Shown in pieces: positions 7,684-15,234 of a DNA stretch of 64,000 bases. Each line of letters opens with the position of its first letter. Within the stretch, counting starts at the first letter, position 1. The DNA lies in NCBI RefSeq assembly GCF_019793435.1, contig NZ_JAILYH010000017.1:113359-177358 (forward strand), given 5' to 3'. The translations under genes and the position numbers were made by a program. A model generated the notes under the pieces. It saw nothing but the letters and a program-made list of their open reading frames with translations, did no database searches and was not told where the DNA came from. This DNA is from Rhizobium redzepovicii (GTDB taxonomy: Bacteria; Pseudomonadota; Alphaproteobacteria; Rhizobiales; Rhizobiaceae).

Positions 7684-7910
7684 AGGTTGCTGCCGCCAGT
7701 CAGCTTCCGCAAACCGCCGAGCGCGATGGACCCGGATCCTTGCGCGCGCACTCTCAAATGACAGACAAGCAACATTTCAATTTCTGCAAGTATTTCAGCA
7801 TTCGCCAATGTAATACATTTTAGTTAAATGCCATACTTAACTATTCATTAATAATATACTTGCGCGTCGTCCGCTTCCGCTTATGCTTTATGCAAAGGGG
7901 GAGAGGAACA

Positions 7911-8027
7911 ATGTTTACCAAAAGCCTGATCATGCCGTTAGGTTTCGCGATGATTGCCATTGCCGGCCTGTTGTTCCAGATTGCTTCATACGCCTTGCAC
8001 TCCCCTGTTACCGTGCTGCAGCCGTAA
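7911..8027 (+). CDS. Small membrane protein (38 aa)
   Basis: A strong GGGGGAGAGG ribosome-binding sequence precedes the ATG. The 38-residue product has one long hydrophobic segment (about residues 7-27) and a short tail. The preceding 100 bases are AT-rich, and CTTGCG-N15-TATGCT could serve as an ordinary sigma-70-like promoter. No family is recognised. Confidence 0.55.
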   Translation: MFTKSLIMPLGFAMIAIAGLLFQIASYALHSPVTVLQP

Positions 8028-8072
8028 GTCACATAAGTCGCTGAAGCGGCAGGCAATCTCGTAACTGGGAGT

Positions 8073-8097
8073 GGAACTTCCTTTCGTTTCGTGCATT
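8073..8097 (+). promoter_or_regulatory. Probable EcfG/RpoE2-type promoter (GGAAC-N18-TT)
   Basis: GGAAC at 8073-8077 is followed after 18 bases by TT (local sequence CATT instead of CGTT). The -10 end is 33 bases before the GlsB-family start at 8130. The -10 half is imperfect, so this is weaker than the promoters at 7548 and 8763. Confidence 0.5.
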
Positions 8098-8129
8098 CTG
8101 TGACTCGTTTTGCCAGGAGGGAGATAACC

Positions 8130-8384
8130 ATGGAAAACGCAGGCGTGGGTTGGATTGCAGCCATTATCATCGGTGGCATCGCCGGATGGCTGGCGGAAAA
8201 GGTCATGAGCAGCAATATGGGTTTGCTCATGAACATATTGCTCGGCATCGTCGGCGCTATCGTTGCCAACTGGATCCTTGGTCTGTTGCACATCCAGCCG
8301 CTGGCCGGTTGGCTGGGTTATCTGATCACCGGCTTCGTCGGTGCCTGCATTCTGATTTTCGTCGGCCGCGTCATCCGTCGCTGA
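8130..8384 (+). CDS. GlsB/YeaQ/YmgE family stress-response membrane protein
   Basis: An 84-residue, glycine-rich protein with three predicted membrane helices. The family signature runs from GWIAAIIIGGIAGWLAEKVM through LLGIVGAIVANW to the C-terminal GYLITGFVGAC segment. AGGAGGGAG lies just before the ATG at 8130. The family (transglycosylase-associated protein, a misnomer) is associated with envelope and general stress; the molecular role is unknown. The EcfG-like promoter upstream fits this. Confidence 0.92.
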   Translation: MENAGVGWIAAIIIGGIAGWLAEKVMSSNMGLLMNILLGIVGAIVANWILGLLHIQPLAGWLGYLITGFVGACILIFVGRVIRR

Positions 8385-8402
8385 TTGCCGCAGACATAGT
8401 TA

Positions 8403-8431
8403 AAAGCCGGGCGCTTCGCGTCCGGCTTTTC
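8403..8431. terminator. Intrinsic terminator, probably bidirectional
   Basis: A stem AAAAGCCGG/CCGGCTTTT encloses an 11-base loop. The A-run on the left and T-run on the right let it serve both the plus-strand GlsB gene and the convergent DUF883 gene that ends at 8450. Confidence 0.8.
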
Positions 8432-8449
8432 TCTGTCTCGAATTGTCTT

Positions 8450-8731
8450 TCAGCGGCGGCTCAACAGGCCGAAAACATAGGCGATGCCTGCCGTCACCGC
8501 GAGCGCCATGAGCGGTTCTTCACGAACCTTGTCGCGCAGTTGCTCCGTCATCAACGACGCCTCGTCGGTAACCGCCGACTTTGCCCCCTGCCCGAGCGCG
8601 ACCACGCTTTCCGTCAGCCGGGAGAGATCGTTGCGAAGGGCTGCGACCTGCGCCGACAGGTCGTCTGCTGCCATATCAGCCTTGACGCGTGCAGCGGTGG
8701 ATTCGGCGGAAGCGGTTTTCAATTCAGCCAT
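8450..8731 (-). CDS. DUF883 family protein (ElaB/YqjD-like)
   Basis: A 93-residue protein. Residues about 15-65 form an amphipathic/coiled-coil region (AADDLSAQVAALRNDLSRL), and the C-terminus carries a membrane helix followed by GLLSRR. E. coli relatives ElaB/YqjD/YgaM are stationary-phase, inner-membrane proteins that bind ribosomes. AGGAG precedes the ATG at 8731. A consensus EcfG promoter ends 32 bases before the start, so general-stress control is likely. The longer open frame across ppiD on this strand is non-coding. Confidence 0.88.
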   Translation of the reverse strand: MAELKTASAESTAARVKADMAADDLSAQVAALRNDLSRLTESVVALGQGAKSAVTDEASLMTEQLRDKVREEPLMALAVTAGIAYVFGLLSRR

Positions 8732-8762
8732 GGTCTGCTCCTGTTGCATGGGATGCCGCTTC

Positions 8763-8788
8763 AACGAAATGGCGGCCCGAAAGGTTCC
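8763..8788 (-). promoter_or_regulatory. EcfG/RpoE2-type promoter (GGAAC-N17-CGTT)
   Basis: On the minus strand GGAAC (complement of 8784-8788) and CGTT (complement of 8763-8766) are 17 bases apart, a full consensus match. It is 32 bases upstream of the DUF883 start. Confidence 0.65.
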
Positions 8789-8950
8789 GCCGCAGCCGAT
8801 CTTTTGTTGGCCGCAGGGCCGCCACGCGGCCACCGCCGCCCGGCGCAGCTTTTCGCGCGACAAACTCTTCATTTCCTGTCGGGTTTGTTCTAAGGAACGT
8901 CGAATGTCCGCCCGCGCGCGGCTCAATGATACTGCGAGGTTTGCGTTTCT

Positions 8951-10843
8951 ATGTTCCATATCCTGAGAAGAGCCGCTCAGACCTGGGTCGCCAAGCTGCT
9001 GATGCTTCTGCTGGTCGCGTCGTTCGGCATCTGGGGCGTCTCCCGGTCGCTGATTACCGGCAGCAACAGCACCACGGTCGTGACCGTCGGCGATCAGCAT
9101 GTGGACGTCAACGAATTCCACCTCGCCTACCAGCGCCAGGTGGCAAGTCTCGGCCAGCAGTTCGGCACGCGTCTCACTCCGGAACAGGCTCGCGCTTTCG
9201 GCGTCGAGCAGCAGGTGCTTTCCCAGCTCGTCGCCGGCGCCTCGCTCGACCAGCTCGCCGAAGACATGAACCTCGGCCTGTCCGAAGATCGCCTCGCCCA
9301 GCTGATCGCCGACGATCCGGCTTTCAAGGCTGTCAACGGCAAATTTGACCGAGAACTCTTCATCTCGCGCCTGCGCAACGCCAATATCCGCCAGGACGAT
9401 TACATCAAGGAGCGCAGCAAGGTCGCTGTCCGCAGCCAGGTCGTCGATGCCATCTCGAACGGCTTCACCGCGCCGAAGACGCTGGTCGACGCTCTGAAGC
9501 TCTATGGCAATGAAAGCCGCAGCATCGACTATCTGCTGCTCACCAACGCCAATATCGAGCCGATCAAGGCGCCTGCCGACGACGTGCTGGCGACGTGGTT
9601 CGATGGCGTCAAGCAGCGCTACCAGGCGCCTGAATACCGCAAGCTCGTCTATCTCTCGCTGCAGCCCGCCGATATCGCCGACGCCGCGACCGTCACCGAC
9701 GACCAGATCCACGAAGCCTTCGACAAGAGCAAGGATACCTACCGCACGCCGGAAAGCCGCACAATCGAACAGCTGACCTTCACCAGCAAGGATCTTGCCG
9801 CTGCCGCCGAAACCGCACTGAAGAGCGGCACTAGCTTCGATCAGCTGGTCTCCGACCAGGGCAAGACGGCAAGCGACGTGCTGCTCGGCGAATTCACCAA
9901 GGACAAGGTTCCCGACCAGGCCGTTGCCGATGCGGCCTTCGCCGTTTCGAAGGACGGCGGCACGACACCTGTCGTCGAGGGCTCCTTCGGCTCCGTCATC
10001 CTTCGCATCACCAACATCAAGCCGGAAACCACCAAGAATTTCGACGAGGTGAAGGAAGACATCCGCAAGCAGCTGGCGCTTTCCAACGCTTCGCAGGAAG
10101 TGATCAACGTTCATGACCGCATCGAGGATTTGCGCGCCGGCGGCGCCACGCTTGAGGATATTGCCGGCCAGCTGAAGCTCAAGGCCGTGACCGTCGACGC
10201 CGTCGATATGACCGGCGCCGACAAGGACGGCAAAGAGGTCAAGGATATTCCCGTCAAGCAGCAATTGCTCGGCGAAGCCTTCAAGACCGAGGTCGGCGTC
10301 GATGCGCCGCCGCTGCCGATTGGCAATGACGGCTATGTCTGGTTCAACGTCCGCGAAATTACCCCGACCCGCGAGCGCCCGGTCGCCGAAGTGCGCGAAA
10401 AGGCGGTCGAAGACTGGACGGCGGAACAGCAGAAGGCCGAACTTGCCAAGAAGGCCGAGGCGTTGAAGGCCGAAGCCGCCAAGGGCACCGCGCTTGCCGA
10501 TATTGCAACGCCGCTCGGCATCGCCGTCGAAAGCAAGAGCGGCCTCACCCGCGCCACCGATGATCCGGTGCTTGGCCGCGCCGGCGTCACCGCCGCCTTC
10601 TCCGGCCCCGTCGATGCGGTCGCGAGTGCCGTCGGCGCCGATCCGTCGACGCAGATCCTGATGAAGGTCACCGAGGTCAACAGCGAGCCGACTAGCGACG
10701 CGCTGAACAACCGCGATGCCCAGATCACCGCCATGGCCAACGCCGCCGGCGACGATATTCTCGATCAGATGGTCAACGTGCTGCAGACGCAGTACGGCGC
10801 GCAGATCAACCAGACGCTCGCCGAGCAGGCGACGCTTCGTTAG
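8951..10843 (+). CDS. PpiD-like membrane-anchored peptidyl-prolyl isomerase/foldase
   Basis: A 630-residue periplasmic folding factor. Residues 13-33 form an N-terminal membrane anchor (KLLMLLLVASFGIWG), followed by a SurA-type N-terminal domain (VTVGDQHVDVNEFHLAY...), a parvulin-like PPIC region in the middle and a second rotamase-like region. The architecture is that of PpiD, which helps proteins emerging from the Sec translocon. Parvulin catalytic residues are poorly conserved in such proteins, so chaperone activity may dominate. trpD starts eight bases after its stop, so it heads a co-transcribed cluster. Confidence 0.88.
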   Translation: MFHILRRAAQTWVAKLLMLLLVASFGIWGVSRSLITGSNSTTVVTVGDQHVDVNEFHLAYQRQVASLGQQFGTRLTPEQARAFGVEQQVLSQLVAGASLDQLAEDMNLGLSEDRLAQLIADDPAFKAVNGKFDRELFISRLRNANIRQDDYIKERSKVAVRSQVVDAISNGFTAPKTLVDALKLYGNESRSIDYLLLTNANIEPIKAPADDVLATWFDGVKQRYQAPEYRKLVYLSLQPADIADAATVTDDQIHEAFDKSKDTYRTPESRTIEQLTFTSKDLAAAAETALKSGTSFDQLVSDQGKTASDVLLGEFTKDKVPDQAVADAAFAVSKDGGTTPVVEGSFGSVILRITNIKPETTKNFDEVKEDIRKQLALSNASQEVINVHDRIEDLRAGGATLEDIAGQLKLKAVTVDAVDMTGADKDGKEVKDIPVKQQLLGEAFKTEVGVDAPPLPIGNDGYVWFNVREITPTRERPVAEVREKAVEDWTAEQQKAELAKKAEALKAEAAKGTALADIATPLGIAVESKSGLTRATDDPVLGRAGVTAAFSGPVDAVASAVGADPSTQILMKVTEVNSEPTSDALNNRDAQITAMANAAGDDILDQMVNVLQTQYGAQINQTLAEQATLR

Positions 10844-10851
10844 GAGGCCCT

Positions 10852-11868
10852 ATGACCGATCTGAAGCCGTTCCTGGCCAAGGCCGCAAGCCGCGAGCCGC
10901 TGACGCGTGACGAGGCCCGCGCCGCCTTCGACATCCTGATGTCCGGCCAGGCGACGCCCTCGCAGATCGGCGGCTTCCTGATGGCGCTGCGTGTGCGCGG
11001 TGAAACCGTCGACGAGATCGTCGGCGCCGTCACCGCGATGCGCTCGAAGATGCTGACCGTCGAAGCGCCGGCCGATGCGATCGACATTGTCGGCACCGGC
11101 GGCGATGCCAGCGGCACCTACAATATCTCGACGCTGGCGGCGCTCATCGTCGCCGGCGCCGGAGTCCCCGTCGCAAAACACGGCAACCGGGCGCTGAGCT
11201 CGAAATCGGGCGCGGCGGACAATCTCGCCGCACTCGGCGTCAAGCTCGATGTCGGCCCTGAGATCATCTCTCGCTGCATCGCCGAGGCCGGCGTCGGCTT
11301 CATGTTCGCGCAGCTTCATCATTCCGCCATGCGCCATGTCGGCCCCTCCCGCGTCGAACTCGGCACCCGCACCATCTTCAACCTGCTGGGTCCGCTTTCG
11401 AGTCCGGCTGGTGTCCGCCGCCAGTTGCTCGGCGTCTTCTCGCCGCAATGGCTGGTGCCGCTTGCCGAAGTCATGCGCGATCTCGGCTCCGAATGCGTCT
11501 GGGTGGTCCATGGCGACGGCCTCGACGAGATCACCACGACAGGCATCACCAAGGTGGCCGCGCTCGAAGCCGGCAAGATCCGCACCTTCGAGCTGTCGCC
11601 CGCCGATTTCGGCGTCAGCCCTTGCGTTCTCGCCGACATCAGGGGCGGCGATGGCGTCGCCAATGCCGCAGCGCTTCGCGAGGTGCTCAGCGGCGCCAAG
11701 AACGCCTATCGTGATATTTCGCTCGCCAATGCCGCGGCATCGCTGGTCATCGCCGGCAAGGTCGAAACGATTCGCGACGGTATGATGCTTGCCGCGCAGT
11801 CGCTGGATAGCGGCGCCACCGCGCTTGCCCTCGACAAACTCATCGCCGTTTCCAACGATATCGACTAG
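10852..11868 (+). CDS. trpD: Anthranilate phosphoribosyltransferase
   Basis: The 338-residue TrpD joins anthranilate and phosphoribosyl pyrophosphate, the second step of tryptophan synthesis. The PRPP-binding GTGGD motif is at residues 81-85, and KHGNRALSSKSG at 109-120 is the family's second substrate motif. Length and colinearity are normal. AGGAGG lies just before the start. trpC follows after nine bases. There is no trpG fusion. Confidence 0.98.
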   Translation: MTDLKPFLAKAASREPLTRDEARAAFDILMSGQATPSQIGGFLMALRVRGETVDEIVGAVTAMRSKMLTVEAPADAIDIVGTGGDASGTYNISTLAALIVAGAGVPVAKHGNRALSSKSGAADNLAALGVKLDVGPEIISRCIAEAGVGFMFAQLHHSAMRHVGPSRVELGTRTIFNLLGPLSSPAGVRRQLLGVFSPQWLVPLAEVMRDLGSECVWVVHGDGLDEITTTGITKVAALEAGKIRTFELSPADFGVSPCVLADIRGGDGVANAAALREVLSGAKNAYRDISLANAAASLVIAGKVETIRDGMMLAAQSLDSGATALALDKLIAVSNDID

Positions 11869-11877
11869 GATTGCCCG

Positions 11878-12690
11878 ATGACCGATATTCTGAAGAAGAT
11901 CGAACTTTACAAGCGCGAGGAAATCGCCGCTGCCAAGGCTGCGGTGTCGCTTGCCGACCTGAAGGCGATGCAGGCTGGCCAGTCCGCTCCGCGTGGTTTT
12001 TATAAGGCGCTCGTTGCCCAGCGTGACGCGGGCAATTTTGGTCTGATCGCCGAGATCAAGAAGGCGAGCCCGTCCAAGGGCCTCATTCGCCCGGATTTCG
12101 ATCCGCCGTCGCTGGCAAAGGCCTACGAAGCCGGTGGCGCGGCCTGCCTTTCCGTGCTGACCGACACGCCGAGCTTTCAGGGTGCCCCGGAATTCCTGAC
12201 GACGGCACGGGACGCCTGCGCCCTGCCCGCTTTGCGCAAGGATTTCATGTTCGAGACCTATCAGGTCCATGAGGCGCGCGCCTGGGGCGCTGACTGCATT
12301 CTGCTGATCATGGCGTCGCTGACTAATGACGAGGCCGAGCGGCTGCAGGACGAGGCTTTCTCGCTCGGCATGGATGTGCTGGTCGAGGTGCACGATGCCG
12401 AGGAGATGGAGCGGGCGCTGAAGCTGTCCTCGCCGCTTATCGGCATCAACAACCGCAATCTGCGGACTTTCGAGGTCAGCCTGACGGTCAGCGAGACGCT
12501 TGCCTCCATGGTTCCCGCCGACCGGCTCCTCATCGGCGAAAGCGGCATCCACACCCATGCCGATTGCAAGCGGCTGCAGGCCGTCGATATCAGCACCTTC
12601 CTTGTCGGCGAAAGCCTGATGCGAAAAGACAACGTGACGGCCGCCACCCGCGCGCTGCTCTTTGGTGAAGCCGCCATCGCGGCCGAATGA
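11878..12690 (+). CDS. trpC: Indole-3-glycerol-phosphate synthase
   Basis: The 270-residue monofunctional TrpC closes the indole ring on carboxyphenylaminodeoxyribulose phosphate. The (beta/alpha)8 barrel motifs are visible: LIAEIKKASPSKG (about residues 46-58, catalytic lysine), FMFETYQVHEARAWGADCILLI near 125, and GINNRNLRTFEV and LLIGESGI in the phosphate-binding half. It is not fused to trpF. It is packed between trpD and moaC. Confidence 0.98.
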   Translation: MTDILKKIELYKREEIAAAKAAVSLADLKAMQAGQSAPRGFYKALVAQRDAGNFGLIAEIKKASPSKGLIRPDFDPPSLAKAYEAGGAACLSVLTDTPSFQGAPEFLTTARDACALPALRKDFMFETYQVHEARAWGADCILLIMASLTNDEAERLQDEAFSLGMDVLVEVHDAEEMERALKLSSPLIGINNRNLRTFEVSLTVSETLASMVPADRLLIGESGIHTHADCKRLQAVDISTFLVGESLMRKDNVTAATRALLFGEAAIAAE

Positions 12691-12691
12691 C

Positions 12692-13189
12692 ATGAGCGGC
12701 GGAAAACCCGGCCTCACGCATATCGATGCCTCAGGCGAGGCGCATATGGTCGATGTCTCCGACAAGGCCGAGACGGTGCGCATCGCCACGGCCGAGGGCC
12801 ATGTGAAGATGGCGGCGGAAACGCTGGCACTGATCCGCGAGGGCAATGCCAAGAAGGGCGATGTCATCGGCACGGCGCGCGTTGCCGGCATCATGGCGGC
12901 AAAACGCACCGCCGATCTCATCCCGCTCTGCCATCCGCTGATGCTGACCAAGGTCACCGTCGAGATCGAGGAAGATGCCGCCCTGCCCGGCCTGCGCGTC
13001 ACGGCAATCGCCAAACTGACCGGCAAGACCGGTGTCGAGATGGAGGCGCTGACAGCCGTCTCGGTCGCGTGTCTGACCATCTACGACATGGCCAAGGCGG
13101 CCGACAAGGCGATGGAGATCGGCGGCATCCGGTTGCTGGAAAAATCCGGCGGCAAATCGGGCGATTTCCGCCATCCGGAGGCGAGATGA
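12692..13189 (+). CDS. moaC: Cyclic pyranopterin monophosphate synthase
   Basis: The 165-residue MoaC converts the MoaA product into cyclic pyranopterin monophosphate in molybdenum cofactor synthesis. The motifs LCHPL (79-83), TGVEMEALT (113-121) and YDMAKAADK (131-139) are all present. The start at 12692 lies one base after the trpC stop; the frame extends 30 bases into trpC, but that extension is not family-like. The stop overlaps moeA as ATGA. Confidence 0.97.
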   Translation: MSGGKPGLTHIDASGEAHMVDVSDKAETVRIATAEGHVKMAAETLALIREGNAKKGDVIGTARVAGIMAAKRTADLIPLCHPLMLTKVTVEIEEDAALPGLRVTAIAKLTGKTGVEMEALTAVSVACLTIYDMAKAADKAMEIGGIRLLEKSGGKSGDFRHPEAR

Positions 13190-14409
13190 ACCTTCTCCCG
13201 GTCACCGAGGCCCTAAGCCGCTTGCTCTCGCGCGCAAGGCCAGTCGCGGTATCGGAGAGGTTGCCGCTCGCCGAGGCCGAAGGCCGCGTCCTGGCCGTCG
13301 ATCTCAAGGCCGGGATAACCCAACCGCCCTTCAACGCCTCGGCCATGGATGGTTATGCGCTGCGCCGTGACGATGCGCCGGAGCCGGGCGCCGTGCTGAA
13401 GGTCATCGGCACATCTTCAGCCGGCCATGCCTTTGAAGGAAGCGTCGGCAAGGGCGAGACCGTCCGCATCTTCACCGGCGCTCCGGTTCCGTCGGGCGCC
13501 GACAGCGTCCTGCTGCAAGAGGATGCCGAGAAGATCGAGGGCGGCATCCGAACCAATTTCCCGGTGCGGAAGGGCCAGCACGTGCGTCCCCGCGGCCAGG
13601 ATTTTGCCGAGGGCGAAGCGGTGCTGCCGGCTGGCACCGTGCTCGATTTCTCGCGGCTGACAGTCGCTGCCGGCATGAACCGCCCCGATGTCGAGGTCCT
13701 CAAACGCCCGCTGATCGTCATCCTCGCAACCGGCGACGAACTGCTGCCGCCAGGAAGCACGCCCGGTCCTTCGCAGATCATCGCCTCCAACACGTTCGGC
13801 ATTGCAGCCCTTGCCCGTAAAGCCGGCGCCGATGTGCTTGATCTCGGCATCGTGCCGGACGATAAGGCCAGGATCACTGCGGCGATCGATACGGCGCGGG
13901 CCGCCAAGGCCGATGTCGTCGTCACGCTCGGCGGCGCATCGGTCGGCGACCATGATCTGGTGCAGGCAACGCTGATCGAGGCCGGCATGCAACTGGATTT
14001 CTGGCGCATCGCCATGCGTCCCGGCAAACCGCTGATGGTCGGCAGCTTCGGCGAGACCCATGTGCTCGGCCTGCCCGGCAATCCGGTCTCGAGCCTCGTC
14101 TGCTCGCTGCTTTTCCTGGAACCGCTGATCCGCAAACTCGCCTCCCTGCCGCCGGTGCAGCGCGAGACAACCGTCGAGGCGGCCACCCCGCTGCGCGCCA
14201 ACGACCACCGTCAGGACTATATCCGGGCAAAACTGTCAAAATCCGCCGCCGGAAACTGGCTCGCCGACCCCTTCGGCAAACAGGACTCCTCGATGATGAA
14301 GGCATTTGCCCAAGCCGACTGCCTCATCATCCGCCCGCCGCATGCGCCGGAGCTACCTCCCGGAGCGCCCTGCCCGGTCATGCTGCTGCGGCCGGACCTT
14401 CTGGGATAG
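13186..14409 (+). CDS. moeA: Molybdopterin molybdotransferase
   Basis: The 407-residue MoeA inserts molybdate into adenylated molybdopterin. FNASAMDGYAL near residues 49-59, the TGDEL motif near 183, and TLGGASVGDHD near 246 are typical of domains I-III, with a C-terminal beta-barrel domain IV. The start at 13186 overlaps the moaC stop by four bases (ATGA), so translation is coupled. The earlier in-frame ATGs are inside moaC. It ends the plus-strand cluster and faces a convergent methyltransferase gene 18 bp away. Confidence 0.97.
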   Translation: MNLLPVTEALSRLLSRARPVAVSERLPLAEAEGRVLAVDLKAGITQPPFNASAMDGYALRRDDAPEPGAVLKVIGTSSAGHAFEGSVGKGETVRIFTGAPVPSGADSVLLQEDAEKIEGGIRTNFPVRKGQHVRPRGQDFAEGEAVLPAGTVLDFSRLTVAAGMNRPDVEVLKRPLIVILATGDELLPPGSTPGPSQIIASNTFGIAALARKAGADVLDLGIVPDDKARITAAIDTARAAKADVVVTLGGASVGDHDLVQATLIEAGMQLDFWRIAMRPGKPLMVGSFGETHVLGLPGNPVSSLVCSLLFLEPLIRKLASLPPVQRETTVEAATPLRANDHRQDYIRAKLSKSAAGNWLADPFGKQDSSMMKAFAQADCLIIRPPHAPELPPGAPCPVMLLRPDLLG

Positions 14410-14427
14410 TTCAGACTTTCAGCTGCT

Positions 14428-15096
14428 TCAGGAAAGCGAAAAAACGCCCGCCTGCACCGCCCCGCCGCTGGAGCCTGCGCCGAAATCCGCAACGGCATGC
14501 GTCGCGATACGCTGAAGTGCGCCCTGCGGCAGGTAAGCGCGATTGGGATCGCCGATCAGCACCTCGATGCCGGAGGCCTGGCAACGCCGCAGGAAAGCCA
14601 TCACCCGCAATGCAAGCGCGGAATCGTAGAACAGATCGCCCACAGCGAGGATATCTGTCTCCTGCGGCGGCGGTGCCTCGATGATATCGGCGGCGACGGC
14701 CAGGATGTTCACGCCGTTCACCGCAGCGTTGAGACCGATTGCTGCAATGGCGTTGGCATCGACATCGACCGCCGTGACCGCGGCAGCTCCGGCCTTGGCC
14801 GCCGCGATGGCGACGAGCCCGGAGCCGGAGCCGAGATCAAGGACGCGACGGCCAGCGACCACTTCAGGACGGTCGAGCAGATGGCGGGCAAGCACGGCGC
14901 CGCCGGCCCAGGGGTAGGCCCAATAGGGCGCTGGATCGCCTTCTTCGCGGCCGGCAAGCCGCCAGAGCCCGCTCACAGGCCCAGCCGTATGCAGCAAGAT
15001 TTCGGGAATGGCCGGAACGGGTGAGATCGGCAGATTGGCCTGGATGAAGGCGGCCGGATCGGGACGCGGTGTGTCGGAGCGTTTCATCGTCGTCAT
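14428..15096 (-). CDS. Class I SAM-dependent methyltransferase, ETFB-lysine-methyltransferase-like
   Basis: A 222-residue seven-beta-strand methyltransferase. The SAM-binding motif I VLDLGSGSGLVAIAAAK is near residues 84-100, the acidic residue VDVDANA follows, and GDLFYD near 155 is the motif-IV position. The N-terminal segment with PYWAYPWAGG before motif I is typical of the PrmA-related group that includes mitochondrial METTL20 (ETFB lysine methyltransferase) and its alphaproteobacterial relatives. The specific substrate, electron-transfer flavoprotein beta, is an inference from this likeness. Confidence 0.8.
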   Translation of the reverse strand: MTTMKRSDTPRPDPAAFIQANLPISPVPAIPEILLHTAGPVSGLWRLAGREEGDPAPYWAYPWAGGAVLARHLLDRPEVVAGRRVLDLGSGSGLVAIAAAKAGAAAVTAVDVDANAIAAIGLNAAVNGVNILAVAADIIEAPPPQETDILAVGDLFYDSALALRVMAFLRRCQASGIEVLIGDPNRAYLPQGALQRIATHAVADFGAGSSGGAVQAGVFSLS

Positions 15097-15197
15097 GCTC
15101 CTGTCCGGCTATAAATCCAACGATTCAATAGTTCTTCATCGCGAGATGCGGCATGCCGCTGTCGAGAAAATCCGCTTGTCGGCCAACCGTCAGACAA

Positions 15198-15225
15198 AGC
15201 CCTCCGCCTGAACCGGCGAAGGGCT
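15198..15225 (-). terminator. Probable intrinsic terminator of the DEAD-box helicase gene
   Basis: An 11-base stem with one mismatch (AGCCCTTCGCC/GGCGGAGGGCT on the minus strand) and a short T-rich tail (TTTGTC) lies 9 bases after the helicase stop. The tail is weak. Confidence 0.5.
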
Positions 15226-15234
15226 GCGGCGCAA

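Noticed and set aside
8732..10264. Long minus-strand extension of the DUF883 frame through ppiD
   Set aside because: Antisense to a well-supported gene in high-GC DNA; the DUF883 similarity, ribosome-binding site and promoter all point to the start at 8731.
10840..13080. 746-codon minus-strand frame across trpD, trpC and moaC
   Set aside because: Antisense shadow in GC-rich DNA; the plus-strand proteins are unmistakable.
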